Shown: piece by piece, positions 26,303 to 35,502 of the stretch
Layout of the letters: the number at the start of each line of letters is the position of its first letter
Position numbering within the stretch: the first letter of the stretch is position 1
NCBI RefSeq assembly: GCF_014268755.2
Contig: NZ_CP077093.1
Span: 2,406,001-2,470,000 of the forward strand
Direction of reading: 5' to 3'
DNA: 64,000 nucleotides
Source of the DNA: Pseudomonas vanderleydeniana
GTDB lineage: Bacteria > Pseudomonadota > Gammaproteobacteria > Pseudomonadales > Pseudomonadaceae
The notes under the pieces: generated by a model
The model's database searches: none
Told to the model about the DNA's origin: nothing
The model's input: the letters and a program-made list of their open reading frames with translations, nothing else
Program-made: the position numbers and the translations under genes

Positions 26303-27514
26303 ATGAGTCAGGAATGGGATGCCGGTCGGCTGGACAGCGATCTCGACGGCGTAGCCTTCGACACCCTGGCCGTCCGTGCCGGTCAACACCGCACCCCGGA
26401 AGGCGAGCACAGCGACCCGCTGTTCTTCACCTCCAGCTACGTGTTCCGCACCGCCGCCGACGCGGCCGCGCGCTTTGCTGGCGATGTGCCAGGTAACGTC
26501 TATTCGCGCTACACCAACCCGACCGTACGCTCCTTCGAAGAGCGCATCGCCGCCCTGGAAGGCGCCGAGCAGGCCGTGGCGACCTCGACCGGCATGTCGG
26601 CGATCATGGCGGTGGTCATGAGCCTGTGCAGTGCCGGCGACCATGTGCTGGTGTCGCGCAGCGTATTCGGTTCCACCATCAGCCTGTTCGAGAAGTACTT
26701 CAAGCGCTTTGGCGTCGAGGTCGACTACGTGCCGCTGGCGGAACTGTCCGGCTGGGACGCGGCGATCAAGCCCAACACCAGGCTGTTGTTCGTCGAGTCC
26801 CCTTCGAACCCGCTGGCCGAGCTGGTCGATATCGCCGCCCTGGCGGAAATCGCCCATGCCAAGGGCGCGCTGCTGGTGGTCGACAACTGTTTCTGCACGC
26901 CGGCGGTACAGCAGCCGCTGAAGCTGGGTGCGGACGTGGTGGTGCATTCGGCGACCAAGTACATCGATGGCCAGGGTCGTTGCATGGGTGGGGTGGTCTG
27001 CGGTCGCAGCGAGCAGATGAAGGAAGTCGTCGGCTTCCTGCGTACCGCCGGACCGAGCCTCAGCCCATTCAATGCCTGGATCTTCCTCAAGAGCCTGGAA
27101 ACCCTGAACCTGCGCATGCGTGCGCACTGCGCCAACGCCCTGGCCCTGGCCGAATGGCTGGAGCAGCAGGACGGCATCGAGAAGGTTCACTACGCCGGCC
27201 TCAAGAGCCATCCGCAACACGAGCTGGCCCAGCGTCAGCAACGCGGTTTCGGGGGGGTGGTGAGTTTCGAGGTCAAGGGTGGGAAAGAGGGCGCCTGGCG
27301 CTTCATCGACGCCACCCGGATGATCTCGATCACCGCCAACCTGGGCGACAGCAAGACCACCATCACCCACCCGAGCACTACTTCCCACGGCCGCCTGTCG
27401 CCGCAGGAGCGTGAAGCGGCGGGCATCCGTGACAGCCTGATCCGCGTGGCGGTCGGCCTGGAAGATGTCGCGGACCTGCAGGCCGACCTGGCGCGCGGCC
27501 TGGCTGCGTTGTGA
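26303..27514 (+). CDS. metZ: O-succinylhomoserine sulfhydrylase MetZ
   Basis: A 403-residue PLP enzyme of the Cys/Met metabolism family that makes homocysteine directly from O-succinylhomoserine and sulfide. [20 protein letters not shown] is the start; [27 protein letters not shown] and [20 protein letters not shown] (PLP lysine in SATKY) are family motifs; [12 protein letters not shown] near the end binds the substrate carboxylate. ATG 26303 has AAGGAG upstream. The last base pairs overlap the GTG start of the SDR gene. Confidence 0.94.
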   Translation: MSQEWDAGRLDSDLDGVAFDTLAVRAGQHRTPEGEHSDPLFFTSSYVFRTAADAAARFAGDVPGNVYSRYTNPTVRSFEERIAALEGAEQAVATSTGMSAIMAVVMSLCSAGDHVLVSRSVFGSTISLFEKYFKRFGVEVDYVPLAELSGWDAAIKPNTRLLFVESPSNPLAELVDIAALAEIAHAKGALLVVDNCFCTPAVQQPLKLGADVVVHSATKYIDGQGRCMGGVVCGRSEQMKEVVGFLRTAGPSLSPFNAWIFLKSLETLNLRMRAHCANALALAEWLEQQDGIEKVHYAGLKSHPQHELAQRQQRGFGGVVSFEVKGGKEGAWRFIDATRMISITANLGDSKTTITHPSTTSHGRLSPQEREAAGIRDSLIRVAVGLEDVADLQADLARGLAAL

Positions 27515-28290
27515 TCGAGTTGGACTTCGACGCGACCGTTGCTAGCAACGGTCGCGTCGCGCTGGTGACTGGCGCGGCGCGGGGCATCGGCTTGGGGATC
27601 GCGGCCTGGCTGATCAGCGAAGGCTGGCAGGTGGTGCTGGCGGATCTCGATCCGGTGCGTGGTGGCAAGGTGGCCGAGGTGCTTGGCGAGAATGCCTGCT
27701 TCATCACCATGGACGTCTCTGACGAGGCGCAAGTGGCCCGTGGCGTGGCCGAGGTGCTGGGGCGTTTTGGTCGGCTCGATGCGTTGGTGAGCAACGCGGC
27801 GATTGCCGATCCGCACAATATCACCCTCGAAAGCCTCGACCTGGCGCACTGGAACCGGGTGCTGGCGGTCAATCTCGGTGGGCCGATGCTGCTGGCCAAG
27901 CATTGTGCGCCGTACCTGCGCGCGCATTGCGGGGCGATCGTCAACATCGCCTCGACCCGTGCCTCGCAGTCGGAGCCGGATACCGAGGCGTATGCGGCGA
28001 GCAAGGGTGGCTTGCTCGCCCTGACTCATGCGTTGGCGATGAGCCTCGGTCCGGAGATCCGTGTGAACGTGGTCAGCCCGGGCTGGATCGATGCCCGTGA
28101 TCCGGCGCAGCGTCGGGCCGAGCCGCTGGGCGAGGGCGATCATGCCCAGCATCCGGTGGGCCGGGTCGGCACGGTCGAGGATGTGGCCGCGACGGTGGCG
28201 TGGTTGTTGTCGAAAAGCGCAGGCTTCGTCACAGGCCAGGAATTCGTGGTCGATGGCGGCATGAGCAAGAAGATGATCTACGCCGAGTAG
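27511..28290 (+). CDS. Short-chain dehydrogenase/reductase (SDR)
   Basis: A 259-residue classical [18 protein letters not shown] is the glycine-rich NAD(P) motif, VSNAAI the NAG-type motif, [22 protein letters not shown] the Ser-Tyr-Lys catalytic set, and [10 protein letters not shown] the C-terminus. D48 after the second strand (LADLDPVR) suggests NAD(H). The start is GTG overlapping the metZ stop (GTGA), so it is coupled to metZ; TTG 27520 is an alternative. A 32-bp perfect palindrome covers codons 6-17. The substrate is unknown. Confidence 0.85.
   Translation: MIELDFDATVASNGRVALVTGAARGIGLGIAAWLISEGWQVVLADLDPVRGGKVAEVLGENACFITMDVSDEAQVARGVAEVLGRFGRLDALVSNAAIADPHNITLESLDLAHWNRVLAVNLGGPMLLAKHCAPYLRAHCGAIVNIASTRASQSEPDTEAYAASKGGLLALTHALAMSLGPEIRVNVVSPGWIDARDPAQRRAEPLGEGDHAQHPVGRVGTVEDVAATVAWLLSKSAGFVTGQEFVVDGGMSKKMIYAE
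27528..27559. promoter_or_regulatory. Perfect 32-bp palindrome inside the SDR 5' coding end
   Basis: The half CGACGCGACCGTTGCT (27528-27543) is followed directly by its exact reverse complement AGCAACGGTCGCGTCG (27544-27559). In RNA this gives a 14-bp stem capped by CTAG, starting 17 nt after the GTG start codon. It could be a protein-binding site, a brake on translation or transcription between metZ and the SDR gene, or a relic of an inserted palindrome. The palindrome is seen; its role is inferred. Confidence 0.6.
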
Positions 28291-28376
28291 GGGGCTGCAG
28301 CCCGCTTGGCATGAGGTTCTGGTGGCTCCGAAACTGACACGGATGTGTCTTTTTCAGAAAAACTTCAAGCGGGCTA

Positions 28377-28405
28377 TTGACTTAGCTTCTCTACCTGCGT
28401 AAATT
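28377..28405 (+). promoter_or_regulatory. Sigma-70 promoter of the tRNA-Val/tRNA-Asp cluster
   Basis: TTGACT (28377-28382) and TAAATT (28400-28405) are separated by 17 bp and lie just upstream of tRNA-Val. A GC-rich GCGGCC-type discriminator after the -10 box fits stringently controlled stable-RNA promoters. Confidence 0.75.
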
Positions 28406-28426
28406 TCGCGGCCTCGACGAAGCAAA

Positions 28427-28502
28427 GGGTGATTAGCTCAGCCGGGAGAGCATCTGCCTTACAAGCAGAGGGTCGGCGGTTCGATCCCGTCATCACCCAC
28501 CA
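28427..28502 (+). tRNA. tRNA-Val (anticodon TAC)
   Basis: A 76-nt cloverleaf beginning GGGTGATTAGCTCAGCCGG, with acceptor arms GGGTGAT/ATCACCC and CCA encoded. The anticodon loop CTTACAA gives TAC, reading valine GTA/GTG codons. It is first of three tRNA genes in the cluster. Confidence 0.97.
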
Positions 28503-28574
28503 CTTCTCGAGTCTTTCGCAAGAAAGCATCTCGCAAGAGAATCGGACGTTCCGTGAGGAGCATCCAACCGACGC

Positions 28575-28651
28575 GCAGCGGTAGTTCAGTCGGTTAGAAT
28601 ACCGGCCTGTCACGCCGGGGGTCGCGGGTTCGAGTCCCGTCCGCTGCGCCA
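28575..28651 (+). tRNA. tRNA-Asp (anticodon GTC), copy 1
   Basis: A 77-nt cloverleaf with acceptor arms GCAGCGG/CCGCTGC and CCA encoded. The anticodon loop CTGTCAC gives GTC for aspartate. It is identical in sequence to the copy at 28765. Confidence 0.97.
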
Positions 28652-28764
28652 TATTTTGTACAGGTCGCCTGTTTAATCAAACAGACGGCCTGCGATTTGA
28701 AAGTACCGAAGCTTTCTTATCATGGGTTTCAAAAGTTTCAAACGGATGTAAGTCCGAGCGATAC

Positions 28765-28841
28765 GCAGCGGTAGTTCAGTCGGTTAGAATACCGGCCTGT
28801 CACGCCGGGGGTCGCGGGTTCGAGTCCCGTCCGCTGCGCCA
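28765..28841 (+). tRNA. tRNA-Asp (anticodon GTC), copy 2
   Basis: A 77-nt gene identical to copy 1, 190 bp downstream start to start. The spacers differ, so only the tRNA body is duplicated or has been kept the same by gene conversion. A terminator follows at 28885. Confidence 0.97.
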
Positions 28842-28884
28842 TACAAGGCTTCGAGGCCCTTGAACTCCTCGAAGCGAAAGAAAG

Positions 28885-28911
28885 GCCCCGACTTGTCGGG
28901 GCTTTTTTTTT
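28885..28911 (+). terminator. Rho-independent terminator of the tRNA cluster
   Basis: A perfect 8-bp stem, GCCCCGAC (28885-28892) and GTCGGGGC (28895-28902), is followed by nine T. It also lies at the 3' side of the convergent MFS gene. Confidence 0.94.
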
Positions 28912-28935
28912 GCCTGTAGGAAAGCGCCCGGGATT

Positions 28936-30129
28936 TCAGCCCCTGGCGGGGAATCCGTTGCTCCTGGCCTGGACAGTGATCAGCAGCGCCATGGCCAACA
29001 AGGCGGCGACCATCCACGGCAAGGCCCCGACGCCCAGTCCGCTCAATGCCAGCGCGCCACTCATGGCGCCACCGGCAATCGCCAGGTTCCACACGGTCAC
29101 CAGCATCGATTGCGCGATGTCGGCTGCTTCCCCGGCGGTTTTCGCCAGTGCGGTCTGCAGCAGTGCCGGCAACCCACCAAACGACAGGCCCCAGACCGCC
29201 ACGGCGACGTGGATCGACACCGTCGAGGCACTCCACAATCCCAGCGCCATGGCCGAGCCGGCGAACAGTGCGCAGCTGGTCAGGGTCAGTGGTCGTAGCC
29301 AGCGGTCGATCAACAGGCCGGTGCCCCAGATGCCGAGCAGGGCGGCCAGGCCGAAGACCAGCAGCACCTGGTCAACCCGTTCGGCCAGGCCCGCCGGGTC
29401 CAGGAACGGCGCGATGTAGGTGTAGAGGATGTTGTGCCCCAGCACGTAGAGAAAAGTCACCAGCAGCACCGCCTGTACGCCCGGCAGGCCGGCCACGCGC
29501 CGCAGGGGCGGACGCTGGCTGGCGGCTTGTCCGGGGAAGTCCGGTACTTGCCAGCGTACCCAGCCGATCAGCAGCAGGGTCAGGCCGGTCATGATCGCGA
29601 AGCTCAGGCGCCAGCCGAAACTGCTGCCCAGGAAGGTGCCGAGCGGAATCCCCAGGGACAGCGCCAGCGGCGCGCCCAGCATGGCGATGGCGATTGCCCG
29701 GCCTTGCAGGTGGCTGGCCACCATGCGGCTGGCGTACCCGGCCAGTAGTGCCCACAGTAGCCCGGCAAACACGCCGGCCAGCAGCCGGGCGAGAAGGGTC
29801 AGCCAGTAGTGGCTGGACAGCGCGGTCACGGCATTGACCAGTGCAAAGCCGGCGACGGCGCTGAGCAGCAACGGTCGACGCCGCCAGCCCTGGGTCAGCA
29901 GGGTCAGCGGAATGGCGGCGAGCAGCGAGCCCAGCGCATAGGCGGTGATCAACTGTCCGATCAGCGCCTGGCTGACACCGAGGTCGCTGCTCATCTGCGG
30001 CAGCAAACCGGCGGGCAGTGCCTCGGTGAGGATGGTGATGAAGCCGGCCGCGGCCAGGGCCAGCAGTCCGGAAAGCGGCAGGCGATCGGCGGTGGCCGAG
30101 GGCGTGAGACGACAGCTCTGTGTGTTCAT
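28936..30129 (-). CDS. MFS transporter, DHA1 family drug/sugar efflux type (AraJ/YdhP-like)
   Basis: A 397-residue inner-membrane protein with about 12 hydrophobic segments in two groups of six. The first loop holds LITAYALGSLLAAIPLTLLT followed by WRRRPLLLSA, matching the MFS loop 2-3 signature, and TEALPAGLLPQMSSDLGVS is typical of AraJ/YdhP-like exporters. It is divergent from a LysR regulator across a 124-bp gap, which suggests that regulator controls it. The exported substrate is unknown. Confidence 0.9.
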   Translation of the reverse strand: MNTQSCRLTPSATADRLPLSGLLALAAAGFITILTEALPAGLLPQMSSDLGVSQALIGQLITAYALGSLLAAIPLTLLTQGWRRRPLLLSAVAGFALVNAVTALSSHYWLTLLARLLAGVFAGLLWALLAGYASRMVASHLQGRAIAIAMLGAPLALSLGIPLGTFLGSSFGWRLSFAIMTGLTLLLIGWVRWQVPDFPGQAASQRPPLRRVAGLPGVQAVLLVTFLYVLGHNILYTYIAPFLDPAGLAERVDQVLLVFGLAALLGIWGTGLLIDRWLRPLTLTSCALFAGSAMALGLWSASTVSIHVAVAVWGLSFGGLPALLQTALAKTAGEAADIAQSMLVTVWNLAIAGGAMSGALALSGLGVGALPWMVAALLAMALLITVQARSNGFPARG

Positions 30130-30217
30130 GGGAGTCCTTGTCTGCGATGTCTGGAACAGGGCTCCGAGGTTAGTGAGCTGCGTGAGGGAGAAAAACAGGC
30201 TAGAGTTCCAAACTTAT

Positions 30218-30233
30218 CGGACATTGAAGTCCG
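30218..30233. promoter_or_regulatory. Inverted repeat in the MFS-LysR divergent region
   Basis: The dyad CGGAC-ATTGAA-GTCCG lies 21 bp before the LysR start codon and 89 bp before the MFS start. Its position and partial symmetry suggest a LysR autoregulatory/activator site. No strict T-N11-A core is evident, so confidence is low. Confidence 0.4.
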
Positions 30234-30253
30234 CAATCATGGAGGCGCGGATG

Positions 30254-31153
30254 ATGGACAGCCTGGGCAGTATCTCGGTGTTCGTGCAGGTGGCCGACAC
30301 CCGCAGTTTCACCGAAGCCGGCCGGGTGCTCGGGGTGTCTTCCTCGGCGGTCGGCAAGAGCATCGCCCGTCTTGAGTCGCGGCTTGGCGTGCGGCTGTTT
30401 CACCGCAGCACCCGCAGTATCACGCTCACTGCCGAGGGCGCGCTGTTCCTGGAGCGCAGCCGGCGCATCCTGGCCGAGGCGGAGGCCGCCGAGCAGGAGT
30501 TGATCGATACCACTCGCGAGCCGCATGGCAAGTTGCGCATTAGCCTGCCGCAATCACGGGGCCTGGTGATGCCGGTGCTGGTCGACTTCATGCGGCGCTA
30601 CCCGCAGATCGAGTTGGAAGTCGATATGTCCGATCGCATGGTGGACGTCATCGAGGAGGGCTTCGATGCCGTGGTGCGTACCGGCCAGCCGCAGGATTCG
30701 CGATTGATGTCCCGTGCGCTGGGGCGTTACCAGCTGACGCTGGTGGGGGCCCCCGAGTACTTTCACCGGCACGGCTTGCCACGGGTGCCGGCGGACCTGG
30801 CCGGGCATGCGAGCCTGCGGCACAAGTTCTGCGCCACCGGCAAGCTGGAGGCCTGGCCCCTGCGCCTGGCCCCGGGCGAGGAAGAACCGGCGATGAAGAC
30901 GCTGATGATCTCCTCGCCGATCGAGGTGCTGAGCTATGTGGCCCAGCAGGGGCTGGGCATTGCCTGCCTGCCGGACTACATGATCGGCGAGGCGGTGGCC
31001 GAGGGTCGACTGGTGCGGGTTCTCGACGATTACCTGGAGCACAGCGGAACTTTCTGGATGCTCTGGCCGTCAAGTCGTCATGCTTCTGCAAAACTGCGGG
31101 TACTGATCGATCACCTGAGCGAAGGTCTTTTTCCTGAAAAAACGCTGTCGTAA
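30254..31153 (+). CDS. LysR family regulator divergent from the MFS gene
   Basis: A 299-residue LysR protein: helix-turn-helix in residues 1-60 (ISVFVQVADTRSFTEAGRVL, then SSSAVGKSIARLESRLGVRL) and an effector domain of the CrgA type from about 90 (VDMSDRMVDVIEEGFDAVVR). GGAG at 30241-30244 favours the ATG at 30254; ATG 30239 and 30251 are in frame. It probably controls the divergent exporter and itself. Confidence 0.88.
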   Translation: MDSLGSISVFVQVADTRSFTEAGRVLGVSSSAVGKSIARLESRLGVRLFHRSTRSITLTAEGALFLERSRRILAEAEAAEQELIDTTREPHGKLRISLPQSRGLVMPVLVDFMRRYPQIELEVDMSDRMVDVIEEGFDAVVRTGQPQDSRLMSRALGRYQLTLVGAPEYFHRHGLPRVPADLAGHASLRHKFCATGKLEAWPLRLAPGEEEPAMKTLMISSPIEVLSYVAQQGLGIACLPDYMIGEAVAEGRLVRVLDDYLEHSGTFWMLWPSSRHASAKLRVLIDHLSEGLFPEKTLS

Positions 31154-31237
31154 GGTATTTAAGACACTAAAAGCGCGCGCTCTGGAATGGCGATCTGATG
31201 CACAATACGCCCCGGACCGATTTACTCAGGATTTTCA

Positions 31238-32131
31238 ATGTCGACATCATTCCACTTGCGTACCCTGGCATTGGCCGTGGTGCTGGTGGGCGCCGCAGGT
31301 TGCTCCTCGCCCAAGACCGCCGTTTACGAGCATGAGAACTTCGCCGATTCCGGGACCTTCTCGCGCAACTATTCGGTGAACGAGAAGGCCTCCTGCGAAG
31401 CGGCCCGGCGCGCCTTGCTCAGCCAGGGCTACATCATCACCAGTACCGATCCGAAGCTGATCACCGGCAACAAGAGCTTCCAGCAGACTGGCGAGACCCA
31501 CCTGCAGATCAGCTTCAGCATCGTCTGCGCGGCCGATGGCAGCAGTGGCAAGCGTTCGACAGTGTTCGCCAACGCCCTGCAGGACCGCTACGCGCTGAAG
31601 AAGGTCAACAACTCGGCGAGCCTGGGCGTGGGCGTGCTGGGTTCGGTGTCGATGCCGATCGGCTCGACGGATGACTCGATGGTCAAGGTCGCCAGTGAGA
31701 CGGTGTCCTCGGCGACCTTCTATGATCGTTTCTTCAACCTGGTGGAACTGTTCCTGCCGCCCGAGGTGAAGAAGGAGCAGCACACCGACGAGAAGCCCAA
31801 GGCTGACCTGGGCGTGCCGGAGAGTGCCGCGGCGACCAGGCCGGAAGCGGCCCCTGAACCGGCCAAGACGGCCGAGCCCGCGCACGCGGAGCCCAGTCAT
31901 GTGGCACCTGCCCATGCTGAACCGAGCCCGGCCGCTCCGGCCTTGAGTGCCCCGGCAGTTCCCGAGCAGATCAAACCGCTGCCTGAAGCGGCCCCGGCTG
32001 CCCCGGCAACACCTGCCGAAACGGCGCCGGCCACTGAGAAACCGACCCCGCCGACAACGACCTCGCCGGCAGCCGAGTCCGCTCCGGCAGCCACTCCGGC
32101 CACCACCGAACCGGCTACGCCGGCCCAGTGA
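31238..32131 (+). CDS. DUF2242-type lipoprotein
   Basis: A 297-residue predicted lipoprotein. The signal peptide LRTLALAVVLVGAAGC ends in a lipobox with the lipidated Cys near residue 22. Residues about 30-180 form the globular domain (SCEAARRALLSQGYIITSTD, DRYALKKVNNSASLGVGVLG), which I recognise as DUF2242. The last 110 residues are a low-complexity Ala/Pro/Glu/Thr tail, likely spanning the periplasm or contacting the wall. Ser follows the Cys, so outer-membrane sorting is expected. Function unknown. It is convergent with the E1 gene, with 9 bp between the stops. Confidence 0.82.
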   Translation: MSTSFHLRTLALAVVLVGAAGCSSPKTAVYEHENFADSGTFSRNYSVNEKASCEAARRALLSQGYIITSTDPKLITGNKSFQQTGETHLQISFSIVCAADGSSGKRSTVFANALQDRYALKKVNNSASLGVGVLGSVSMPIGSTDDSMVKVASETVSSATFYDRFFNLVELFLPPEVKKEQHTDEKPKADLGVPESAAATRPEAAPEPAKTAEPAHAEPSHVAPAHAEPSPAAPALSAPAVPEQIKPLPEAAPAAPATPAETAPATEKPTPPTTTSPAAESAPAATPATTEPATPAQ

Positions 32132-32140
32132 GGCGTCGGG

Positions 32141-34819
32141 TCAGATCGCCGCGGGATCGGGTTTGTCGACCTCGATCCCGTAGCGACTGATAGCCTGCGC
32201 CACGCTGCTGCGCGGCACCTGTCCGTCGTCAGCCAGCGCCTTGAGCGCGGCCAGGACGATGAAGTGGCGATCCACCTCGAAGAACTGCCGCAAGGCCTCG
32301 CGCGTATCCGACTGGCCGAAGCCATCGGTACCGAGGGCGACGAAACGCCGGTCATTGACGAACGGCCGAATCTGGTCAGCGAAGATTTTCATGTAGTCGG
32401 TCGCCACCACCAGTGGCCCGCTGTGCTCGCGCAGGCAGCTTTCCACGTAGCTGCGGCGCGGTTCCTCCTGCGGATGCAAGAGGTTCCAGCGCTCCACCGT
32501 ATGCCCTTCGCGTCGTAGCTCGGTCAGGCTGGTGGCGCTCCAGACATCGCTCGTCACGCCGAAATCACTGCGTAGCAACTGTGCTGCCGCGAGCACTTCA
32601 CGCAGGATCGAGCCGCTGCCCATCAACTGCACGCGGGGTTGTTCGTCGACCGGCTCGGCGCCACGCTCGAGCAGGTAGAGCCCCTTGAGAATGCCGTCCT
32701 CGGCCCCTTCGGGGATCGCCGGGTGCGGGTAGTTCTCGTTGAGCAGGGTGATGTAGTAGTAGACGTCCTCCTGCTCGACGTACATGCGCCGCATGCCCTC
32801 GCGGATGATCACCGCCAGCTCGAAGGCAAAGGTCGGGTCGTAGGACACGCAGCAGGGGATGGTCGAGGACAGCACGTGGCTGTGGCCGTCGTCGTGCTGC
32901 AGGCCTTCGCCCATCAGGGTGGTCCGCCCCGACGTGGCGCCGAGCAGGAAGCCTCGCGCCCGTGCGTCACCGGCCGCCCAGGCCAGGTCGCCGACCCGCT
33001 GGAAACCGAACATCGAGTAGTAGATGTAGAACGGCACGGTCATCAGGCCGTGGTTGCTGTAGGAGGTGCTGGCGGCGATCCACGAGGAGATGCCACCGGA
33101 TTCGTTCAGGCCCTCCTGGAGGATCTGGCCGTCGCGGCTTTCCTTGTAGTAGCTCAACTGCCCGGCATCCTGCGGTGTGTAGAGCTGGCCAACGGCGGAG
33201 TGGATGCCGATCTGGCGAAACAGGCTTTCCATGCCGAAGGTGCGCGATTCGTCGGGCACGATCGGTACCACCAGCTTGCCGATGTGCGGGTCCTTGAGCA
33301 ACGTGCCGAGAATGCGCACGAAGGCCATGGTGGTGGAGATCGCGCGCTCACCGGTGCCTTTCAACTGCGCGTCGAAGCTCTCCAGTGGCGGAATCTGCAG
33401 GCTCTGGCAGGCCGAATGCCGGGCCGGTACATGGCCGCCGAGTTGCTGCCGGCGAGCGGCGAAGTAGCGGGCCTCTTCGCTGTCGACCGGCGGCTTGAGG
33501 TAGGGGATTTCCTCGGCCAATTGCGCGTCCGAGACTTCCAGGCCGAAGCGGTCGCGGAAGGCCTTGACCGCGTCCAGGTCCATTTTCTTCAACTGGTGGT
33601 TGATGTTCTGGCCTTCACCGGCTTCGCCCATGCCGAAGCCTTTCACCGTCTTGGCCAGGATCACCGTCGGCTGGCCGCTGTGGCGCATCGCGGCAGCGTA
33701 GGCGTTGTAGACCTTGTCCGGATCGTGGCCGCCACGGGACAGTTTCCAGATCTCGTCGTCGCTCAGGTCGGCCACCAGTTCGAGCAGGGCCGGGTACTTG
33801 CCGAAGAAATGCTCGCGCACATAGGCGCCGTTCTGCGACTTGTAGTTCTGGTACTCGCCGTCCACGCATTCCATCATGCGTTGGCGCAGCAGGCCGCTGC
33901 GGTCCTTCTCCAGCAGCGCATCCCAGCCGCTGCCCCAGATCACCTTGATCACGTTCCAGCCGGCGGCGCGGTACAGGCTCTCGAACTCCTGGATCACCTT
34001 GGCGTTGCCACGCACCGGGCCATCGAGGCGCTGCAGGTTGCAGTTGACGACGAAGATCAGGTTATCGAGTTTTTCCCGCCCGGCCAGGGAGATCGCCGCC
34101 AGGGATTCCGGCTGGTCCATCTCGCCGTCACCGAGGAAGGCCCAGACCTTGCGGCCCTGGTGTGGCTTGAGGTCGCGATATTCCAGGTAGCGCATGAAGC
34201 GTGCCTGGTAGGCGGCGGTGATCGGCCCGAGCCCCATGGACACGGTGGGGAATTGCCAGAAGTCCGGCATCAGCCGTGGATGCGGATAGCTCGACAGGCC
34301 CTCGCCGCCGACTTCACGGCGGAAGTTGTCGAGCTGGGCTTCGCTGATCCGGCCTTCGAGGTAGGCGCGGCCGTAGATGCCCGGCGAGGAGTGGCCCTGG
34401 ATGTAGATCATGTCGCCGTCGAAGTGGTCGGTGCGGCCACGGAAGAAGTGATCGAAACCGACGTCGTACAGCACCGCCGCCGAGGCATAGGTGGCGATGT
34501 GGCCACCGACCCCGGAATGCTTGCCGGCGCGCAGCACCATGGCCATCGCGTTCCAGCGGATATAGGCATTCAGCCGGCGTTCGAGGGCCAGGTTGCCCGG
34601 GTAGGGTTTCTGCCGTTCGGGGCTGATGGTGTTGACGTAGGGCGTGGTGACCCGGCCGTGGAAGTCGCCATGGCGGGCGACATCGAAATCCAGCAACTGG
34701 TCGATCAGGTAGTGCGCGCGAGGGCGACCTTCGGTGGACAGGACGGACTCGATCGATTCGAGCCACTCGCGGGTTTCCTGCGGGTCGTCGTCGAGAATCA
34801 GGGCGTTGGGGTGAGTCAT
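32141..34819 (-). CDS. Homodimeric pyruvate (2-oxoacid) dehydrogenase E1, AceE type
   Basis: An 892-residue thiamine-diphosphate enzyme of the AceE family. GHIATYASAAVLYDVGFDHF and IYIQGHSSPGIYGRAYLEGR lie in the first domain. The ThDP motif runs from GDGEMDQPES to VVNCNLQRLDGP (near 230-260). The middle domain has YGMESLF-like FGMESLFRQIGIHS, and the C-terminal transketolase domain is complete. No E2 or E3 gene adjoins it, unlike the main aceEF locus, so it is a paralogue. P. putida MdeB, an AceE-like enzyme for 2-oxobutyrate, is a possible relative. AGGAG precedes ATG 34819. Divergent from marR, with a palindromic operator between them. Confidence 0.9.
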   Translation of the reverse strand: MTHPNALILDDDPQETREWLESIESVLSTEGRPRAHYLIDQLLDFDVARHGDFHGRVTTPYVNTISPERQKPYPGNLALERRLNAYIRWNAMAMVLRAGKHSGVGGHIATYASAAVLYDVGFDHFFRGRTDHFDGDMIYIQGHSSPGIYGRAYLEGRISEAQLDNFRREVGGEGLSSYPHPRLMPDFWQFPTVSMGLGPITAAYQARFMRYLEYRDLKPHQGRKVWAFLGDGEMDQPESLAAISLAGREKLDNLIFVVNCNLQRLDGPVRGNAKVIQEFESLYRAAGWNVIKVIWGSGWDALLEKDRSGLLRQRMMECVDGEYQNYKSQNGAYVREHFFGKYPALLELVADLSDDEIWKLSRGGHDPDKVYNAYAAAMRHSGQPTVILAKTVKGFGMGEAGEGQNINHQLKKMDLDAVKAFRDRFGLEVSDAQLAEEIPYLKPPVDSEEARYFAARRQQLGGHVPARHSACQSLQIPPLESFDAQLKGTGERAISTTMAFVRILGTLLKDPHIGKLVVPIVPDESRTFGMESLFRQIGIHSAVGQLYTPQDAGQLSYYKESRDGQILQEGLNESGGISSWIAASTSYSNHGLMTVPFYIYYSMFGFQRVGDLAWAAGDARARGFLLGATSGRTTLMGEGLQHDDGHSHVLSSTIPCCVSYDPTFAFELAVIIREGMRRMYVEQEDVYYYITLLNENYPHPAIPEGAEDGILKGLYLLERGAEPVDEQPRVQLMGSGSILREVLAAAQLLRSDFGVTSDVWSATSLTELRREGHTVERWNLLHPQEEPRRSYVESCLREHSGPLVVATDYMKIFADQIRPFVNDRRFVALGTDGFGQSDTREALRQFFEVDRHFIVLAALKALADDGQVPRSSVAQAISRYGIEVDKPDPAAI

Positions 34820-34911
34820 GCCGGGCTCCTGGAGGCTGCCGATGGGCAGCGTGATGGCGGCGCGGGGGCGACATTCGGACCTTGTGGGTGGTGTCGCGCT
34901 GCGCTGGGAAA

Positions 34912-34931
34912 GTGATTGCAATTGCAATCAC
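34912..34931. promoter_or_regulatory. Perfect 20-bp palindrome between E1 and marR, probable MarR operator
   Basis: The half GTGATTGCAA (34912-34921) is followed by its exact complement TTGCAATCAC (34922-34931). It lies 92 bp before the E1 start and 65 bp before the marR start. Its core ATTGCA-AT-TGCAAT recurs as ATTGCA-AA-TGCAAT at 36750-36763. Palindromes of this size between a MarR gene and its divergent target are typical operators. Confidence 0.75.
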
Positions 34932-34996
34932 ATATCCGAATCTATCCCGGCATGCGCTACCATTGCAACCTTCTTGATTTCCCCCGGAGGGTATCC

Positions 34997-35467
34997 ATGG
35001 CTTCCAACGAGCCCGATGTATGGTTTCGCTTTGTCCGGGCTCACCGTACGGTCATCCGTGAGATAGAGCGGCGGCTGGCCGAGGCCGGGTTGCCGCCGTA
35101 TGCCTGGTACGATGCCTTGTGGGGGCTGGAGAGCGGCCCGGATGGCAGCCGGCGCATGCATGAACTGGCGGATGTCATGGCCATTGAGCGCTACAACCTC
35201 ACGCGGCTGGTCGACCGCTTGGAGAAGGACGGCCTGGTACAACGTTCGCGTTCCGAGGGCGATGGGCGCGGCGCCCTGGCGTCGATCACCGAGTCCGGGC
35301 GGGTACTGCGCAAGCAGATGTGGAAAATCTACGAAGAGGCGGTGGCCGAACTGTTCCTCTCGCAGCTCGACGACGGCCAGCGCCAGGGGTTCGCCGATGC
35401 GCTGGAACGTACCGCCGACCTGGCGCGCAGTGCCGGCAGCGAGTCACGCAAGCGCGGCAAGGGCTGA
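34997..35467 (+). CDS. MarR family regulator of the E1 locus
   Basis: A 156-residue winged-helix regulator. The DNA-binding part is SRRMHELADVMAIERYNLTR plus LVDRLEKDGLVQR, with the wing SEGDGRGALASITESGR; flanking helices form the dimer interface. ATG 34997 has GGAGGG upstream. It is divergent from the E1 gene and points toward the stand-alone E1 C-terminal gene, both of which carry the same operator core. The ligand is unknown; a 2-oxoacid or its CoA product is plausible. Confidence 0.9.
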   Translation: MASNEPDVWFRFVRAHRTVIREIERRLAEAGLPPYAWYDALWGLESGPDGSRRMHELADVMAIERYNLTRLVDRLEKDGLVQRSRSEGDGRGALASITESGRVLRKQMWKIYEEAVAELFLSQLDDGQRQGFADALERTADLARSAGSESRKRGKG

Positions 35468-35502
35468 GTGATCGCCTCTGGCATTCTGGCTGGCCTTGGT
35501 CC

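Noticed and set aside
28374..28652. A minus-strand frame over the tRNA-Val/tRNA-Asp genes (MAQRTGLEPATPGVTGR)
   Set aside because: This is the well-known spurious translation of tRNA gene complements. The same applies to the frame over 28784-29236.
28575..28841. Duplicate tRNA-Asp genes as att sites of an integrated element
   Set aside because: Both copies are full-length genes with functional structure, only 190 bp apart, and no integrase or foreign gene lies between them.
32639..34915. A 758-codon plus-strand frame opposite the E1 gene
   Set aside because: The minus strand has the ThDP motifs; the plus frame is Val/Ala/His-rich noise typical of antisense frames in this genome.
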